This document shows positions 10,143 through 19,455 of a stretch of DNA of 64,000 nt, piece after piece. The first letter of the stretch is position 1. Every line of letters starts with the position of its first letter. A model generated the notes under the pieces. The model saw nothing but the letters and a program-made list of their open reading frames with translations. It made no database searches and had not been told where the DNA came from. The position numbers were made by a program, and so were the translations under genes. Origin of the DNA: Vibrio hyugaensis (GTDB lineage Bacteria > Pseudomonadota > Gammaproteobacteria > Enterobacterales > Vibrionaceae); the NCBI RefSeq assembly GCF_002906655.1, contig NZ_CP025794.1, positions 1,116,001-1,180,000 on the forward strand, written 5' to 3'.

Positions 10143-10164
10143 ACCTTGGAGCTTACTCCAAGGT
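10143..10164 (-). promoter_or_regulatory. MerR-family (ZntR/CadR-type) operator and promoter of zntA
   Basis: The perfect inverted repeat ACCTTGGAG-N4-CTCCAAGGT lies in the spacer between a minus-strand -35 (TTGACC, 10162-10167) and a -10 (TTATTC or TATTCT, about 10136-10142). The 19-20 bp spacer is the overlong spacing typical of MerR-activated promoters. The regulator gene itself is not in the window. Confidence 0.85.
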
Positions 10165-10193
10165 CAAGAGTGTTTATGTGAAATTATTAAAAT

Positions 10194-11645
10194 TTACGCT
10201 TTTTCTTCTTCTAAGGCGGTGACGACTTCATCGATCAAAACCGCATCGTGAGAACAGAAAGGCTGAGTATTTACGCACGTTATCGCAGGGTCGTCTTCCA
10301 CCAAGTCTTCGCCAAAGTTTTGCATCAGATCTTTAATGTGTTTATTTAGCACAACCAATGCCAGCAAGCCGAACACGATGGTACCGACCGCTTGTCCATA
10401 GAGCACACCAAGCGCGCCATACCATTGCGCCCCAAAGTACACAAAAGGTAAGGTACCAATCGTCGCTTTACCTAAATTCAATGCTGTCGAGTAAAGTGGC
10501 TTACCAAGGTTGTTAAACGAGGTATTTGCCACAAACAGAGTGCCATTGAACACAAAGCTGATTGCCACATAAGTGCAGAAGGCCACTACAATGATTGCAG
10601 CATCACCAGTAAGGCTAAACATCGCAACAATGTAGTCTTGCAATAGATACAGTACAACGCACACCGAAAGTGTATAAATCGTGGTGACTAACAACGAGTC
10701 CGTCAGCGTTTTTTTCACGCGATCCATTCGCTCTGCACCAAAGTTTTGTCCAATAATCGGCCCTACCGCACCTGATAAAGCAAAAATCACAGCAAAACAG
10801 ACTGGCGTCAAACGTCCAATAACGGCAAAACCAGCCACAAAGTCTTCCCCAAAATGCGCAATGTGCGTCGTTACAATAGCGTTCCCAATAGGGGTTGCGG
10901 TATTAGTAATGATAGCGGGCACAGCAATGGCTAGAATTGGCTTAAGGTTGTTTTTGAGGATGCTGTAATCCGGGAATGAAACCAACTTGTGCACTTTCAC
11001 TAATGGATAGAGCGAGAAAGCCAATACGGTAAATCGAGCAATAACCGACGCAGCTGCTGCCCCTTCAACATTCCATTTGAAGACAAAAATAAACAGAGGA
11101 TCAAGAATAGCGTTAACAATGCCTCCCGCTAAGGTGGCCCACATGGAACGTTTAGCATCTCCCGCCGCACGCAAACCTGCGCCTGCTGACATGCCTAAGG
11201 CGAGAATAGGAGCACTTGGAAGTAGAATATTAAGGTAAGCTTCGGCTCTTTCAGCGGCAACGCCCTCTGCACCAATCGCAGTCAAGAGCTCGGGAATGTG
11301 CATGTACATGCCAATAGTGATAACCAAGCTGATCATAAAGGCAGTGAGCATGATACTGCCGCTCATCAACCTCGCTCGGTCAAAGTCCTTTGCACCAATA
11401 GACTTGGAGACCAGTGCTCCCATCGCGATTGACGTGCCAATCGAAGCTGACGTTGAGAAAAAGATCAATGTCCCAGCAAAACCAACGGCAGCCGCTAATT
11501 CAACTTGCCCCAACATACTGATAAACAACATATCGAGTAAATCGACGACGAACAACGCCATCAAACCAACTGAACCTGCGCCAGACATCACTAAGATGTG
11601 GCGCATGGTAGAACCTTGGACAAACTTCGCGTCTTGCGTGGACAT
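10194..11645 (-). CDS. MATE-family multidrug/metabolite exporter
   Basis: The start at 11645 follows a GAGGAAG ribosome-binding site. The frame is open six codons further upstream. The 483-aa protein has the twelve-helix MATE pattern with two homologous halves and segments such as GMSAGAGLRAAGDAKRSMWATLAGGIVNAILDPLF and IGQNFGAERMDRVKKTL. It belongs to the DinF/NorM superfamily and probably extrudes organic cations using Na+ or H+. The substrate cannot be read from the sequence. A charged C-terminal tail of about 35 residues is poorly conserved. Confidence 0.85.
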   Translation of the reverse strand: MSTQDAKFVQGSTMRHILVMSGAGSVGLMALFVVDLLDMLFISMLGQVELAAAVGFAGTLIFFSTSASIGTSIAMGALVSKSIGAKDFDRARLMSGSIMLTAFMISLVITIGMYMHIPELLTAIGAEGVAAERAEAYLNILLPSAPILALGMSAGAGLRAAGDAKRSMWATLAGGIVNAILDPLFIFVFKWNVEGAAAASVIARFTVLAFSLYPLVKVHKLVSFPDYSILKNNLKPILAIAVPAIITNTATPIGNAIVTTHIAHFGEDFVAGFAVIGRLTPVCFAVIFALSGAVGPIIGQNFGAERMDRVKKTLTDSLLVTTIYTLSVCVVLYLLQDYIVAMFSLTGDAAIIVVAFCTYVAISFVFNGTLFVANTSFNNLGKPLYSTALNLGKATIGTLPFVYFGAQWYGALGVLYGQAVGTIVFGLLALVVLNKHIKDLMQNFGEDLVEDDPAITCVNTQPFCSHDAVLIDEVVTALEEEKA

Positions 11646-11661
11646 ATTCTTCCTCAACGAC

Positions 11662-11684
11662 AAAAAGACGCCGAGGCGTCTTTT
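11662..11684 (-). terminator. Terminator between the CBS gene and the MATE gene
   Basis: AAAAGACGC and GCGTCTTTT arms enclose a short CGAG loop region. It separates the two minus-strand genes. Confidence 0.7.
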
Positions 11685-11708
11685 GTCTGAACTTTTATTA
11701 TTTTGGCT

Positions 11709-12128
11709 TTAAACAGGATGTTTGAAACATTCGTTTAGCGTCTTCCCGATAGCCCTCAATACATCACGGCGAGTAATTACACCGACAAGCTTATCTTTAT
11801 CATCCACCACTGGGTACATTTTCGGTTTCCCCACCTTCATCATATCTGCTAGTTCGATGATGGACATTTCTGGTGACACAGACAGTGCATCTTCGTGCAT
11901 GCACTCTTCTACTGTGTGGGTATCCTGACAGTGGTAACTGGCTTTAACGAGTTTGTCTAAAAGGTCTTGTTCAGAAAGGAATCCAATGACTTTCTCGTTT
12001 TCGTCGATAACGGGACCACCTAGAGTAACACTTTGCATCACCTTATCCAAAGCCGCTGTGAGCGACATGTTTTTGGTGAAAGTCACCGCTTGCAACGTCA
12101 TGTAATCTTTTACTTTTAGTGAGTGCAT
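11709..12128 (-). CDS. Tandem CBS-domain protein
   Basis: The 139-aa protein is essentially two CBS motifs. The first has MTLQAVTFTKNMSLTAALDKVM ... GFLSEQDLLDKL. The second has MHEDALSVSPEMSIIELADMM ... LVGVITRRDVLRAI. Such stand-alone pairs bind adenine nucleotides and act as regulatory modules, but the partner is unknown. It is flanked by terminators on both sides and therefore likely monocistronic. Confidence 0.85.
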   Translation of the reverse strand: MHSLKVKDYMTLQAVTFTKNMSLTAALDKVMQSVTLGGPVIDENEKVIGFLSEQDLLDKLVKASYHCQDTHTVEECMHEDALSVSPEMSIIELADMMKVGKPKMYPVVDDKDKLVGVITRRDVLRAIGKTLNECFKHPV

Positions 12129-12418
12129 TCTTATCTCCTTAGCGGCACATTTTTGCTGCCTTTAAGATAAGTGTCGTCTAATTTCTTGATTTTACTAAAT
12201 GGAAAATGGCAATTTTATTTATAGGCGTTGTCTATTAATCACAGTCACAATAGATTCATAAGATAGAGCAATGAAAGATCAGTTGCATATTTATGTTGTA
12301 CTCCACCCGCACGGAAAGATCTGACAGAATGCGATGAAATAAGGAACAAACTGAAAACAAACAGGCTTAAACTCGGAAAAGAAAAAGGGGTTAGGTTAAT
12401 TAGCTATGCATCACGCAC

Positions 12419-12449
12419 AAAAAAGCCAGCCTCAAATTGGGCTGGCTTT
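12419..12449 (-). terminator. Terminator of the FAD-dependent oxidoreductase gene; remaining gap 12129-12418 empty
   Basis: AAAGCCAGCC (12422-12431) pairs with GGCTGGCTTT (12440-12449), followed by a T run on the minus strand. The rest of this 340-bp gap is AT-rich, and I see no further gene or structure in it. Confidence 0.85.
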
Positions 12450-12472
12450 CGACAAACTATTATCTGCTGAAA

Positions 12473-14092
12473 TTATGCATTTTGCATTGTTTCAACGATA
12501 TCACGAGCAACCGCTTCGGCGACTTTAATTCCATCAATACCCGCAGAAAGAATACCCCCTGCGTAACCTGCACCTTCGCCCGCTGGGAAGAAACCTTTCA
12601 GATTAATACTTTGGAAGTCTTTACCACGCTTGATGCAAACTGGAGAAGACGTACGCGTCTCAACACCAGTTAGTAGGCCGTCTTCAGAAGCAAAGCCTTT
12701 GATCTTACGATCGAATGCTGGAATCGCTTCACGAATCGCTTCGATTGCAAACGGTGGAAGCGCCTTAGAAAGATCAGTCAGTTTGATGCCAGGTGTAAAC
12801 GATGGTTCAACATCACCCAATGCACTTGGATCGCGACCTTTCAGGAAGTCACCAATTTTCTGTGCTGGTGCGTCGTAGTTCTCACCGCCGAGTGTGTAAG
12901 CGCCCGATTCTAGTTCACGTTGGAAACGGATACCCGCCAGAGGATCACCCGGGTAGTCAACTTCTGGAGAAATGCCCACTACGATTGCGCTGTTCGCGTT
13001 ACGCTCTGCACGTGAATATTGGCTCATACCGTTTGTTACTACACGACCTTCTTCAGAAGTCGCAGCAACAACAGTACCGCCAGGACACATACAGAAGCTA
13101 TAAACCGTACGACCATTCTTACAATGGTGAACCAGTTTATAGTCCGCTGCTCCAAGAATTGGGTGACCTGCACTTGGACCAAAACGCGCTTCGTCGATCA
13201 TCGCTTGTTTATGTTCGATACGGAAACCAACAGAAAACGGCTTCGCTTCCATGTAAACGCCGCGGTCGTGCAGCATTTCAAAGGTATCACGAGCACTGTG
13301 ACCTACCGCTAGAACAACGTGACGAGATTTGATCTCTTCACCGTTTGATAGCGTTACGCCTGTGATTTGGCCATCTTCCATATGTAGATCGTCAACACGA
13401 GTGCTAAAGTGGATCTCACCACCTAACTCGATGATTTTCGAGCGCATCTTCTCGATCATGGTAACCAGTTTAAAGGTACCGATGTGCGGCTTACTTACGT
13501 ATAGAATTTCTTCTGGTGCGCCAGCTGCAACAAACTCAGTGATCACTTTACGACCGTAGAAATTTGGATCTTTCACTTGGCTGTAAAGCTTACCGTCAGA
13601 GAAAGTACCTGCGCCGCCCTCACCAAACTGTACGTTTGATTCTGGGTTTAGTGTGCGTTTACGCCAAAAGCCGAACGTGTCTTTAGTACGCTCACGCACT
13701 TCTTTACCACGCTCAACGATGATTGGGTTAAAACCCATTTGAGCCAAAACCAAACCCGCAAACAGACCACAAGGACCAAAACCGATCACCACTGGGCGTT
13801 CTGTTAGGTTCTCTGGTGCTTTCGCAACAAATTTGTATTCCATATCTGGTGTTTGGCGAACGTGCGGATCTTTTTCGAATTTCGCTAGCAACGCTTCTTC
13901 ATCACCTTCAACGATGATGTCTAGCGTGTAGATAAGATGAATATTAGTTTTCTTACGAGCATCGTAGCCGCGTCTAAAGACATTAAAAGAGATAACTTTC
14001 TCAGCAGCAATGCCAAGCTTTTTAGTAATCGCGTCCAATAGCGCGCCTTCCTCATGATCAAGAGGAAGTTTAATTTCATTAATACGAATCAT
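12473..14092 (-). CDS. NAD(P)/FAD-dependent oxidoreductase (COG2509 type)
   Basis: The 539-aa protein has an FAD-binding Rossmann motif VVIGFGPCGLFAGLVLAQMG (about residues 97-116) followed by IIVERG. Further conserved blocks are NVQFGEGGAGTFSDGKLYSQVKD and, near the C-terminus, FFPAGEGAGYAGGILSAGIDGIKVAEAVA. This is the uncharacterised FAD-dependent dehydrogenase family often annotated as COG2509. Substrate and pathway are unknown. It is monocistronic with its own terminator. Confidence 0.85.
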   Translation of the reverse strand: MIRINEIKLPLDHEEGALLDAITKKLGIAAEKVISFNVFRRGYDARKKTNIHLIYTLDIIVEGDEEALLAKFEKDPHVRQTPDMEYKFVAKAPENLTERPVVIGFGPCGLFAGLVLAQMGFNPIIVERGKEVRERTKDTFGFWRKRTLNPESNVQFGEGGAGTFSDGKLYSQVKDPNFYGRKVITEFVAAGAPEEILYVSKPHIGTFKLVTMIEKMRSKIIELGGEIHFSTRVDDLHMEDGQITGVTLSNGEEIKSRHVVLAVGHSARDTFEMLHDRGVYMEAKPFSVGFRIEHKQAMIDEARFGPSAGHPILGAADYKLVHHCKNGRTVYSFCMCPGGTVVAATSEEGRVVTNGMSQYSRAERNANSAIVVGISPEVDYPGDPLAGIRFQRELESGAYTLGGENYDAPAQKIGDFLKGRDPSALGDVEPSFTPGIKLTDLSKALPPFAIEAIREAIPAFDRKIKGFASEDGLLTGVETRTSSPVCIKRGKDFQSINLKGFFPAGEGAGYAGGILSAGIDGIKVAEAVARDIVETMQNA

Positions 14093-14324
14093 GTGATGTC
14101 TCGTTATGGTAGGTGTCTTAGCCAGAACTACTATTTTCTCCTCGTTAATATCGAGGGTGAAAAAGCAGTCAGCTCACAATGGCGCGCATTTTACGAGAAA
14201 TTGATTTGTCTGTCATACTAAATCCAAGTTGCGCGGCGGAATTAACGTAGCGAATGTTGAATTTTGCCTTGGGATGAGTATTATCCCCATTCTTCAATTT
14301 TGACTAACTTAAGAGCTGATTATC

Positions 14325-14648
14325 ATGGCGTTTGTCGTAACCGATAACTGTATCCAATGTAAATACACTGACTGTGTCGCGGTATGCCCTGCTGATGCCT
14401 TCCACGAAGGCCCAAACTTTATGGTAATCAACCCGATTGAGTGCATCGACTGTGGCTTGTGCGTGGACGAATGTGCCGCAGCTGCCATCTTCCAAGAAGA
14501 CGAGCTGCCAGAAGATCAAGTGATCTACAAAGAGCTCAACGCAGAACTTGCAGAAATCTGGCCGGTACAAACTGAAGTGAAGCCAGCAATGGATGAAGCG
14601 GAAAAGTGGAACGGCGTGCCAAACAAGTTGGACATGCTAGAAAAATAA
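14325..14648 (+). CDS. fdxA: Seven-iron ferredoxin FdxA
   Basis: The 107-aa protein has the N-terminal cysteine pattern of Fdx[19 protein letters not shown] for the first cluster and [17 protein letters not shown] for the second. The family carries one [3Fe-4S] and one [4Fe-4S] cluster and transfers low-potential electrons. The C-terminal extension after the clusters is also typical ([20 protein letters not shown]). It is monocistronic with a strong terminator. Confidence 0.93.
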   Translation: MAFVVTDNCIQCKYTDCVAVCPADAFHEGPNFMVINPIECIDCGLCVDECAAAAIFQEDELPEDQVIYKELNAELAEIWPVQTEVKPAMDEAEKWNGVPNKLDMLEK

Positions 14649-14661
14649 GCGCATTAAAACG

Positions 14662-14714
14662 AAAAAAGCGTAATGAACCTCAACTTGAAAAAGTCTGGCT
14701 CGTTACGCTTTTTT
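14662..14714. terminator. Bidirectional terminator between fdxA and the TrmH-family gene
   Basis: AAAAAAGCGTAA (14662-14673) pairs with TTACGCTTTTTT (14703-14714), giving A/T runs on both sides of the 12-bp stem. The genes converge here. Confidence 0.8.
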
Positions 14715-14738
14715 TGTATCTATGATTCGTTGAGGCGA

Positions 14739-15473
14739 TTAGCTGTTTTGACGACGCATGTTGTCCAGAATAATACCTGTCGCCATTGCCACGTTTAGAG
14801 ACTCTGCACCGCCAAACGCTGGAATGGTAATCTTGTCGGTCACAAACTTCGATGCCGCTTCACGCACACCATGAGATTCGCTGCCCATCAACAAAATACC
14901 TTCTGCTGAGAATTCCGTCTTGTGCACACTCTCGCCTTCAAGGAAAGCACCATACACTGGCAAGTTTGCATCTTCCAAGTAACTTGGTAGGTCTACTAGG
15001 CTCACTTGAACACGACCAAAGCTGCCCATGGTTGCACTGATGGTTTTTGGGTTGTATGGATCGGCACAATCTGTGCTCGCGATGATGTGCTTGATACCGT
15101 ACCAATCTGCTACGCGAATGATCGTACCTAGGTTGCCTGGATCAGAAACGCCATCCAATGCGATCATCAAGCCTTTTGCCTGAGGCACTGTTACGTTTGG
15201 AATTTCAACCACAGCAATGGCTGCATTGTTGCTCACCAGCGTACTTGCTTTAGTTAAGTCATCTAGTGACGCTTCAATACACTCGAAGCCATTTAGTTCT
15301 TGGTTGTGCTGCTCTAGAAACTCAGCAGTCGCAAAAATCTGCTTTACCATGAGTGAGCTGTTCGCCAATTCCAGTACGTTCTTTTCACCTTGAACCAGAA
15401 ATAAGCCGTGCGCTTTACGCTGCTTCTTTTGACCTAAAGCACGCAGCAGTTTTAGTTGGTTTTTTGAAATCAT
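14739..15473 (-). CDS. TrmH/SpoU-family RNA 2'-O-methyltransferase
   Basis: The start at 15473 gives MISKNQLKLLRALGQKKQRK, the typical N-terminal RNA-binding start. The open frame to 15596 runs through the upstream terminator and is not credible. The 244-aa product has the three SPOUT motifs: NLGTIIRVADWYGIKHI, LLMGSESHGV and IPAFGGAESLNVAMATGIIL. These build the knotted SAM site and identify an rRNA or tRNA ribose methyltransferase. The exact target nucleotide cannot be assigned. Confidence 0.85.
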   Translation of the reverse strand: MISKNQLKLLRALGQKKQRKAHGLFLVQGEKNVLELANSSLMVKQIFATAEFLEQHNQELNGFECIEASLDDLTKASTLVSNNAAIAVVEIPNVTVPQAKGLMIALDGVSDPGNLGTIIRVADWYGIKHIIASTDCADPYNPKTISATMGSFGRVQVSLVDLPSYLEDANLPVYGAFLEGESVHKTEFSAEGILLMGSESHGVREAASKFVTDKITIPAFGGAESLNVAMATGIILDNMRRQNS

Positions 15474-15576
15474 GAAAATATCCCAGATGAAAGTTGGTGA
15501 AGTACCAGATGAAAACGGGGGGATTATAGAGTAAACCTTCGCACAGCTAAAGAGATGCCTTGCTTGAGAGAAAAGA

Positions 15577-15610
15577 AAAGCCCGCCAAGCTATCACTCTC
15601 GGCGGGCTTT
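15577..15610 (-). terminator. Terminator of the P-type ATPase gene
   Basis: AAAGCCCGCC (15577-15586) pairs with GGCGGGCTTT (15601-15610). TTCTTTTC follows on the minus strand. Confidence 0.85.
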
Positions 15611-15656
15611 AGGTATCTGTCGCTTCCCTATGCTGAAAGAATCGACACCACCATTC

Positions 15657-18410
15657 TTAAACAACTTTGGTTTTCGTCATCTCTTTAATACCAGACAAAA
15701 TGAATGTCGGCAGCGAAGACACAAGAATCACACCAAATAGGTGACCAGCACTTAGTGCCTCTGTGTTAAAGATCAACTGACCAAGACCGGTGTAAATCAC
15801 GCCAAGAGACAGCGTCGCCGATAATGCTACTGCGCCCAAGAGGTATTTGTTGGTGAACGGGTTCTTGCGGTATAGCGAACTAAAACTGCGCGAATCGAAC
15901 AAGTGCCATAGCTGAGCAAAAATCAGCATTGCGAACGCCATCGTTTGTGCATACTGCGCGCTTTGACCGCTGCTTAGTGCCCAGTTGAACGCCAAGTAGC
16001 TCATGCCGCCTAATGCCAAACCACGCGTCACAATACGAGTACCCAGATGGTCGCTGAAGAAGCTTTCGTTACGCTTACGCGGCTTACGCTCCATCAGATC
16101 TTTCTCTTCAGGTTCTACACCCAGTGCCAGCGCAGGCAGACCGTCAGAGACTAGGTTGATCCATAGAATCATTAGCGGCGTAAGTGGCAGAATCGCTTCT
16201 GGTCCCATCATCAAGAAGGCGAACAAGATAACCGATACTTCGCCCACGTTCGCCGTCAATGCTTGGCGAATAAACTTACGCAAGTTATCGAAGATCTGAC
16301 GACCTTGGCGTACTGCTTTTACGATCGTGCTGAAATTGTCATCCAGTAGAATCAAATCGCCCGAGTCTTTGGCTACCGATGTACCGGTGATACCCATTGC
16401 AACACCGATGTCCGCACGACGAAGAGCTGGCGCGTCGTTCACGCCGTCACCTGTCATCGCTGCCACTTCATTGTTGTGTTGCTGAGCCTGAACAATGCGC
16501 AGCTTGTGTTCTGGTGTTACACGAGCAAAGACGGCAACTTCCGGACAGATTTTACGTAGTGCCTCATCATCCATCTCATCCAGTTGTGCGCCCGTAATGA
16601 CCAAGTCTTTTTCACTGCGGATAATGCCGATTTCACGTGCAATTGCCGCTGCAGTAAGTGCGTGGTCACCAGTGATCATCACCGTGCGAACGCCTGCGTT
16701 GTAACAGCTCTCTACTGCGTCGCGAACTTCTGGACGTGGAGGGTCCATGATTCCGTACAAACCAAGTACGGTCACATCTTTCTCTAGCTCAGCAGGCTCA
16801 CGCTTGAGATCATCTTCCGTCAGCTCTTTATAACCTACTGCCAAAGTGCGAAGCGCTTGCTCTGCAAAATCCTGAATTGCCGCTTCGTAGTTCGCAATCA
16901 CCTCTTCTGCAGGGCTTGCCGCTAACGCTAAGCTGCCTGTCGACATCGTTGGTGCCGTAGGTAACTCACCACCATCGACCATAAAGCCAGAGGCATTGCG
17001 TAACACCACATCTGGCGCACCTTTAATAGCAAGGAAGTGCTTACCATCCGGTCCTTTAACAATCACTGATGCCATCTTACGAGCAGAATCAAACGGGAAC
17101 TTCTCAACGATAGAGTAACCGCCTGTCGATAGCATGTCTGATTGCTCCAGACCCGCTTTTGCCGCTGCAACAATCAATGCGCCTTCGGTTGGGTTACCAC
17201 GCACAGACGAGTTATCGCCATTTTTGATGTATTCCGCATCATTACATAGGGTCGCAACCACTAAGCCTTTCATCATCTCTGGGCTTTGCTTTGCATCAAC
17301 CGTGTGGCCTAGAGGTTTGAATTCACCTTCAGGGCTAAAGCCTTTGCCTGACACTTCCCAGTAACGACCACTTGCGTCGTACGCTTTCATTACCTGCATT
17401 TGGTTTTGTGTCAGCGTACCGGTTTTATCTGAACAGATAACCGTGGTTGAACCCAGCGTCTCAATTGCAGAAAGCTGCTTCGCCAATGCGTTGTTCTTCA
17501 CCATGCGCGTTGAGCCCATCGTCAACACAATTGAGATAACTGTTGGCAGACCTTCTGGAATCGCCGCTACCGACAACGAAATACCCGTGTTGAGGATTTC
17601 CAGCCAAGGCATACCGTGGTAAAGGCCGATACCACAAACCACAGCCACCACACCCAAAGCCGCAACCATTAAGGTTTTTGCGATGGTATCCATACGCTCT
17701 TGCATTGGTGTTTTGGTTTCTTCAGTGTTTGCCATCATGTCCGCGATGTGGCCAACTTCGGTCTTCATGCCTGTGCTGACAACCACACCCAAGCCTGTAC
17801 CAGTGGTCACAATCGTGGTCATAAAGCCCAAATTACGCTGATCACCAAGGCCGACGGTTTCGTCTTCAATCACCTTAACGATTTTATCAACCGGCTCAGA
17901 CTCACCAGTAAGCGCGGCTTCATCTACCGCAAGACGGTTTGCTTCAATGATGCGCACGTCCGCAGCAAGGATATCGCCCGTATTAATCTTTAGAATGTCA
18001 CCCGGCACAATGTCACGTGCCAACACATCAATCCATTCGCCATTACGACGAACTTGTGCCGTTGGGGCTGCCATTTCGCGCAGCGCTTCCATGCCCTTCT
18101 GAGCTTTAAACTCTTGCCAAAATGCGATGATGGCATTGATGAAGATGATCACAGTGATGGCAATCGCATCCACAAGGTGACCAGTAAAGAAGGAAACAAT
18201 CGCACCAATACCCAGAATGAAGATCAATGGGTTCTTAAATTGGTGTAGGAATAGCTCAAGGGCAGATTTGCCTTCTTGCTCTTGTAGCTCGTTTTTGCCG
18301 TGTTCAGCCTGACGCTGCTCTACTTCTTCCGAAGTCAAACCTTGCTCAGTTGATACATTTAATTGAGTCAGTGTTTCTTCAACCGACTCAGTAAACCACT
18401 TTTTAGTCAT
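15657..18410 (-). CDS. Ca2+-type (P2) cation-transporting ATPase
   Basis: The start at 18410 (MTKKWFTESVEETL) follows GGAG 6 nt upstream. A further in-frame ATG lies 10 codons before it. The 917-aa protein has all P2-ATPase landmarks: N-terminal cation-ATPase domain, TGES, the helix-4 motif SVAAIPEGLPTVISI, phosphorylation site CSDKTGTLTQNQM, MTGDGVNDAPALRRADIGVAMG, and a four-to-six-helix C-terminal domain. The PEGLP motif fits SERCA/PMCA-like Ca2+ or broader cation pumps. The actual ion is not determined by sequence alone. Confidence 0.88.
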   Translation of the reverse strand: MTKKWFTESVEETLTQLNVSTEQGLTSEEVEQRQAEHGKNELQEQEGKSALELFLHQFKNPLIFILGIGAIVSFFTGHLVDAIAITVIIFINAIIAFWQEFKAQKGMEALREMAAPTAQVRRNGEWIDVLARDIVPGDILKINTGDILAADVRIIEANRLAVDEAALTGESEPVDKIVKVIEDETVGLGDQRNLGFMTTIVTTGTGLGVVVSTGMKTEVGHIADMMANTEETKTPMQERMDTIAKTLMVAALGVVAVVCGIGLYHGMPWLEILNTGISLSVAAIPEGLPTVISIVLTMGSTRMVKNNALAKQLSAIETLGSTTVICSDKTGTLTQNQMQVMKAYDASGRYWEVSGKGFSPEGEFKPLGHTVDAKQSPEMMKGLVVATLCNDAEYIKNGDNSSVRGNPTEGALIVAAAKAGLEQSDMLSTGGYSIVEKFPFDSARKMASVIVKGPDGKHFLAIKGAPDVVLRNASGFMVDGGELPTAPTMSTGSLALAASPAEEVIANYEAAIQDFAEQALRTLAVGYKELTEDDLKREPAELEKDVTVLGLYGIMDPPRPEVRDAVESCYNAGVRTVMITGDHALTAAAIAREIGIIRSEKDLVITGAQLDEMDDEALRKICPEVAVFARVTPEHKLRIVQAQQHNNEVAAMTGDGVNDAPALRRADIGVAMGITGTSVAKDSGDLILLDDNFSTIVKAVRQGRQIFDNLRKFIRQALTANVGEVSVILFAFLMMGPEAILPLTPLMILWINLVSDGLPALALGVEPEEKDLMERKPRKRNESFFSDHLGTRIVTRGLALGGMSYLAFNWALSSGQSAQYAQTMAFAMLIFAQLWHLFDSRSFSSLYRKNPFTNKYLLGAVALSATLSLGVIYTGLGQLIFNTEALSAGHLFGVILVSSLPTFILSGIKEMTKTKVV

Positions 18411-19077
18411 GGGGGTCTCCAAAAAGCATTCAAGCGACATCAGTACAATTTCAAACTGATAAAAAGCATTCGCTGAATAGAATTGAGTTAAATCGCCTCG
18501 CTAGTCACCGTTGCACCGTTTATTTTCACTTTGAATATTTATCAAGAATCTATTCAGTGTTATGCCAGCGAGTAAAAATAACCTACCCGAATCGATGAAT
18601 ACTTGTAATTAACTTTCAGATAGGCAGATAGCGAATGCGGACGAATCTTTGACCCCAATCAATCTCAATTTTATTTTGTCATACAAAAGATCAATTAAGT
18701 GTAAATAAACATGAATAAGACCCCGATTAGACTGAAAAAACACTTCATTTTTCCCGAAAAGTGTAATTTTTCTACACAATAGTTTTATTATGAGTGGCTA
18801 ACAAGCGTGACAAAAATGCAAACTATCCGAAAAGATTTGCAAGGGAAGATAGAAAAATTGCTAACAGAGGATGACCAAATTTAGCTAGCCAAAATGCATC
18901 ACATTCGAATTATACAAACAGCATATTTATTCAAGTTAGCAACAAAGAGAAATCACAAGAGACACGGTTGAACACTGCGTACAAATTTAGTTATGAGTCG
19001 CGGGAAGCCACCAGCCTGACTAATAGCCAGTTGAGAGAATGGGAGAAGATCTAAGAGAGTGTTTTACAGCGCAGAAA
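18411..19077. other. Gene-free region upstream of the P-ATPase
   Basis: About 670 bp of AT-rich DNA without a credible reading frame, repeat or RNA gene. It is ancestral chromosome, because the transposon boundary lies beyond it at 19114. Promoters for the P-ATPase presumably lie near its right-to-left end, but no clear box was chosen. Confidence 0.6.
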
Positions 19078-19109
19078 CGAAAAAGCCTCGCTGTATAAGC
19101 GAGGCTTTT
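19078..19109 (-). terminator. Original ffs terminator, now separated from ffs by the transposon
   Basis: AAAAGCCTCGCT (19081-19092) pairs with AGCGAGGCTTTT (19098-19109) over a 5-nt loop. On the minus strand it ends in TTTTTCG. Joining the two flanks at the TAAAG duplication puts this stem-loop directly after the 3' end of ffs on the same strand, where an ffs terminator is expected. Confidence 0.85.
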
Positions 19110-19113
19110 AAAG
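19109..19113. repeat. Target-site duplication, left copy (TAAAG)
   Basis: TAAAG directly precedes the left transposon end. The same five bases follow the right end at 48824-48828. Five bp is the Tn7-family duplication length. Confidence 0.93.
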
Positions 19114-19216
19114 TGATGCTTGCAACATAAGTTCGCATAGCCCAAACGGGCTTTCAGATACTTACGAAACTATTTGCAACATAAGTTCGCATAAGATTGC
19201 ATCAAAAGCCTGCATA
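19114..19216. repeat. Left transposon end with three TnsB-type binding sites
   Basis: Two identical 20-mers, TTGCAACATAAGTTCGCATA, lie at 19120-19139 and 19174-19193. A diverged third (15/20) lies at 19197-19216. The same motif recurs in the opposite orientation at the right end, as expected for TnsB sites in a Tn7-like element. Confidence 0.88.
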
Positions 19217-19266
19217 TTTGACTAACTACTTAAACTCAACGTTGTAAAATTACCACACTCCAATCA

Positions 19267-19389
19267 GTCTCTCGAGAGACATAGTAGGCATGCATGTAAC
19301 AAACTTTTGGACAAAAGTGAGCTAGCTTTCGTCAGCGGAAGCGAATAGCGAGCTCCAGTCCCAGCGGGACCGGATACTAGGACTTGTTA
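19267..19389. repeat. Structured non-coding stretch, attC-like in outline
   Basis: A 14-bp perfect palindrome (GTCTCTCGAGAGAC, 19267-19280) is followed by a 93-bp block. The block is bounded by TAACAA (19297-19302) and TTGTTA (19384-19389) and contains imperfect hairpins (GAGCTAGCTTTCG against CGAATAGCGAGCTC, and GTCCCAGCGGGAC). Outer TAAC...GTTA arms around an imperfect fold resemble integron attC sites. The family match is not certain, and it could equally be a generic Vibrio intergenic fold. Confidence 0.35.
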
Positions 19390-19428
19390 GTTTCACAAAA
19401 TATGTAAAGGCACTTAGATACATGATGT

Positions 19429-19455
19429 AAAAAGGTACCGCAAGGAGCCTTTTTA
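19429..19455 (-). terminator. Terminator of the AbiE-type pair
   Basis: AAAAAGGTACC-GCAA-GGAGCCTTTTT forms a stem with one internal mismatch. It directly abuts the stop codon of the nucleotidyltransferase gene. Confidence 0.8.

Noticed and set aside
14740..18400. Many plus-strand frames of 60-180 codons over the minus-strand genes of the left flank
   Set aside because: They are shadows of real genes, lack ribosome-binding sites and show no domain character.
19114..19119. Looking for canonical TGT...ACA termini
   Set aside because: TAAAG duplications and the terminal TnsB sites place the ends at TGA; no TGT gives a matching duplication.
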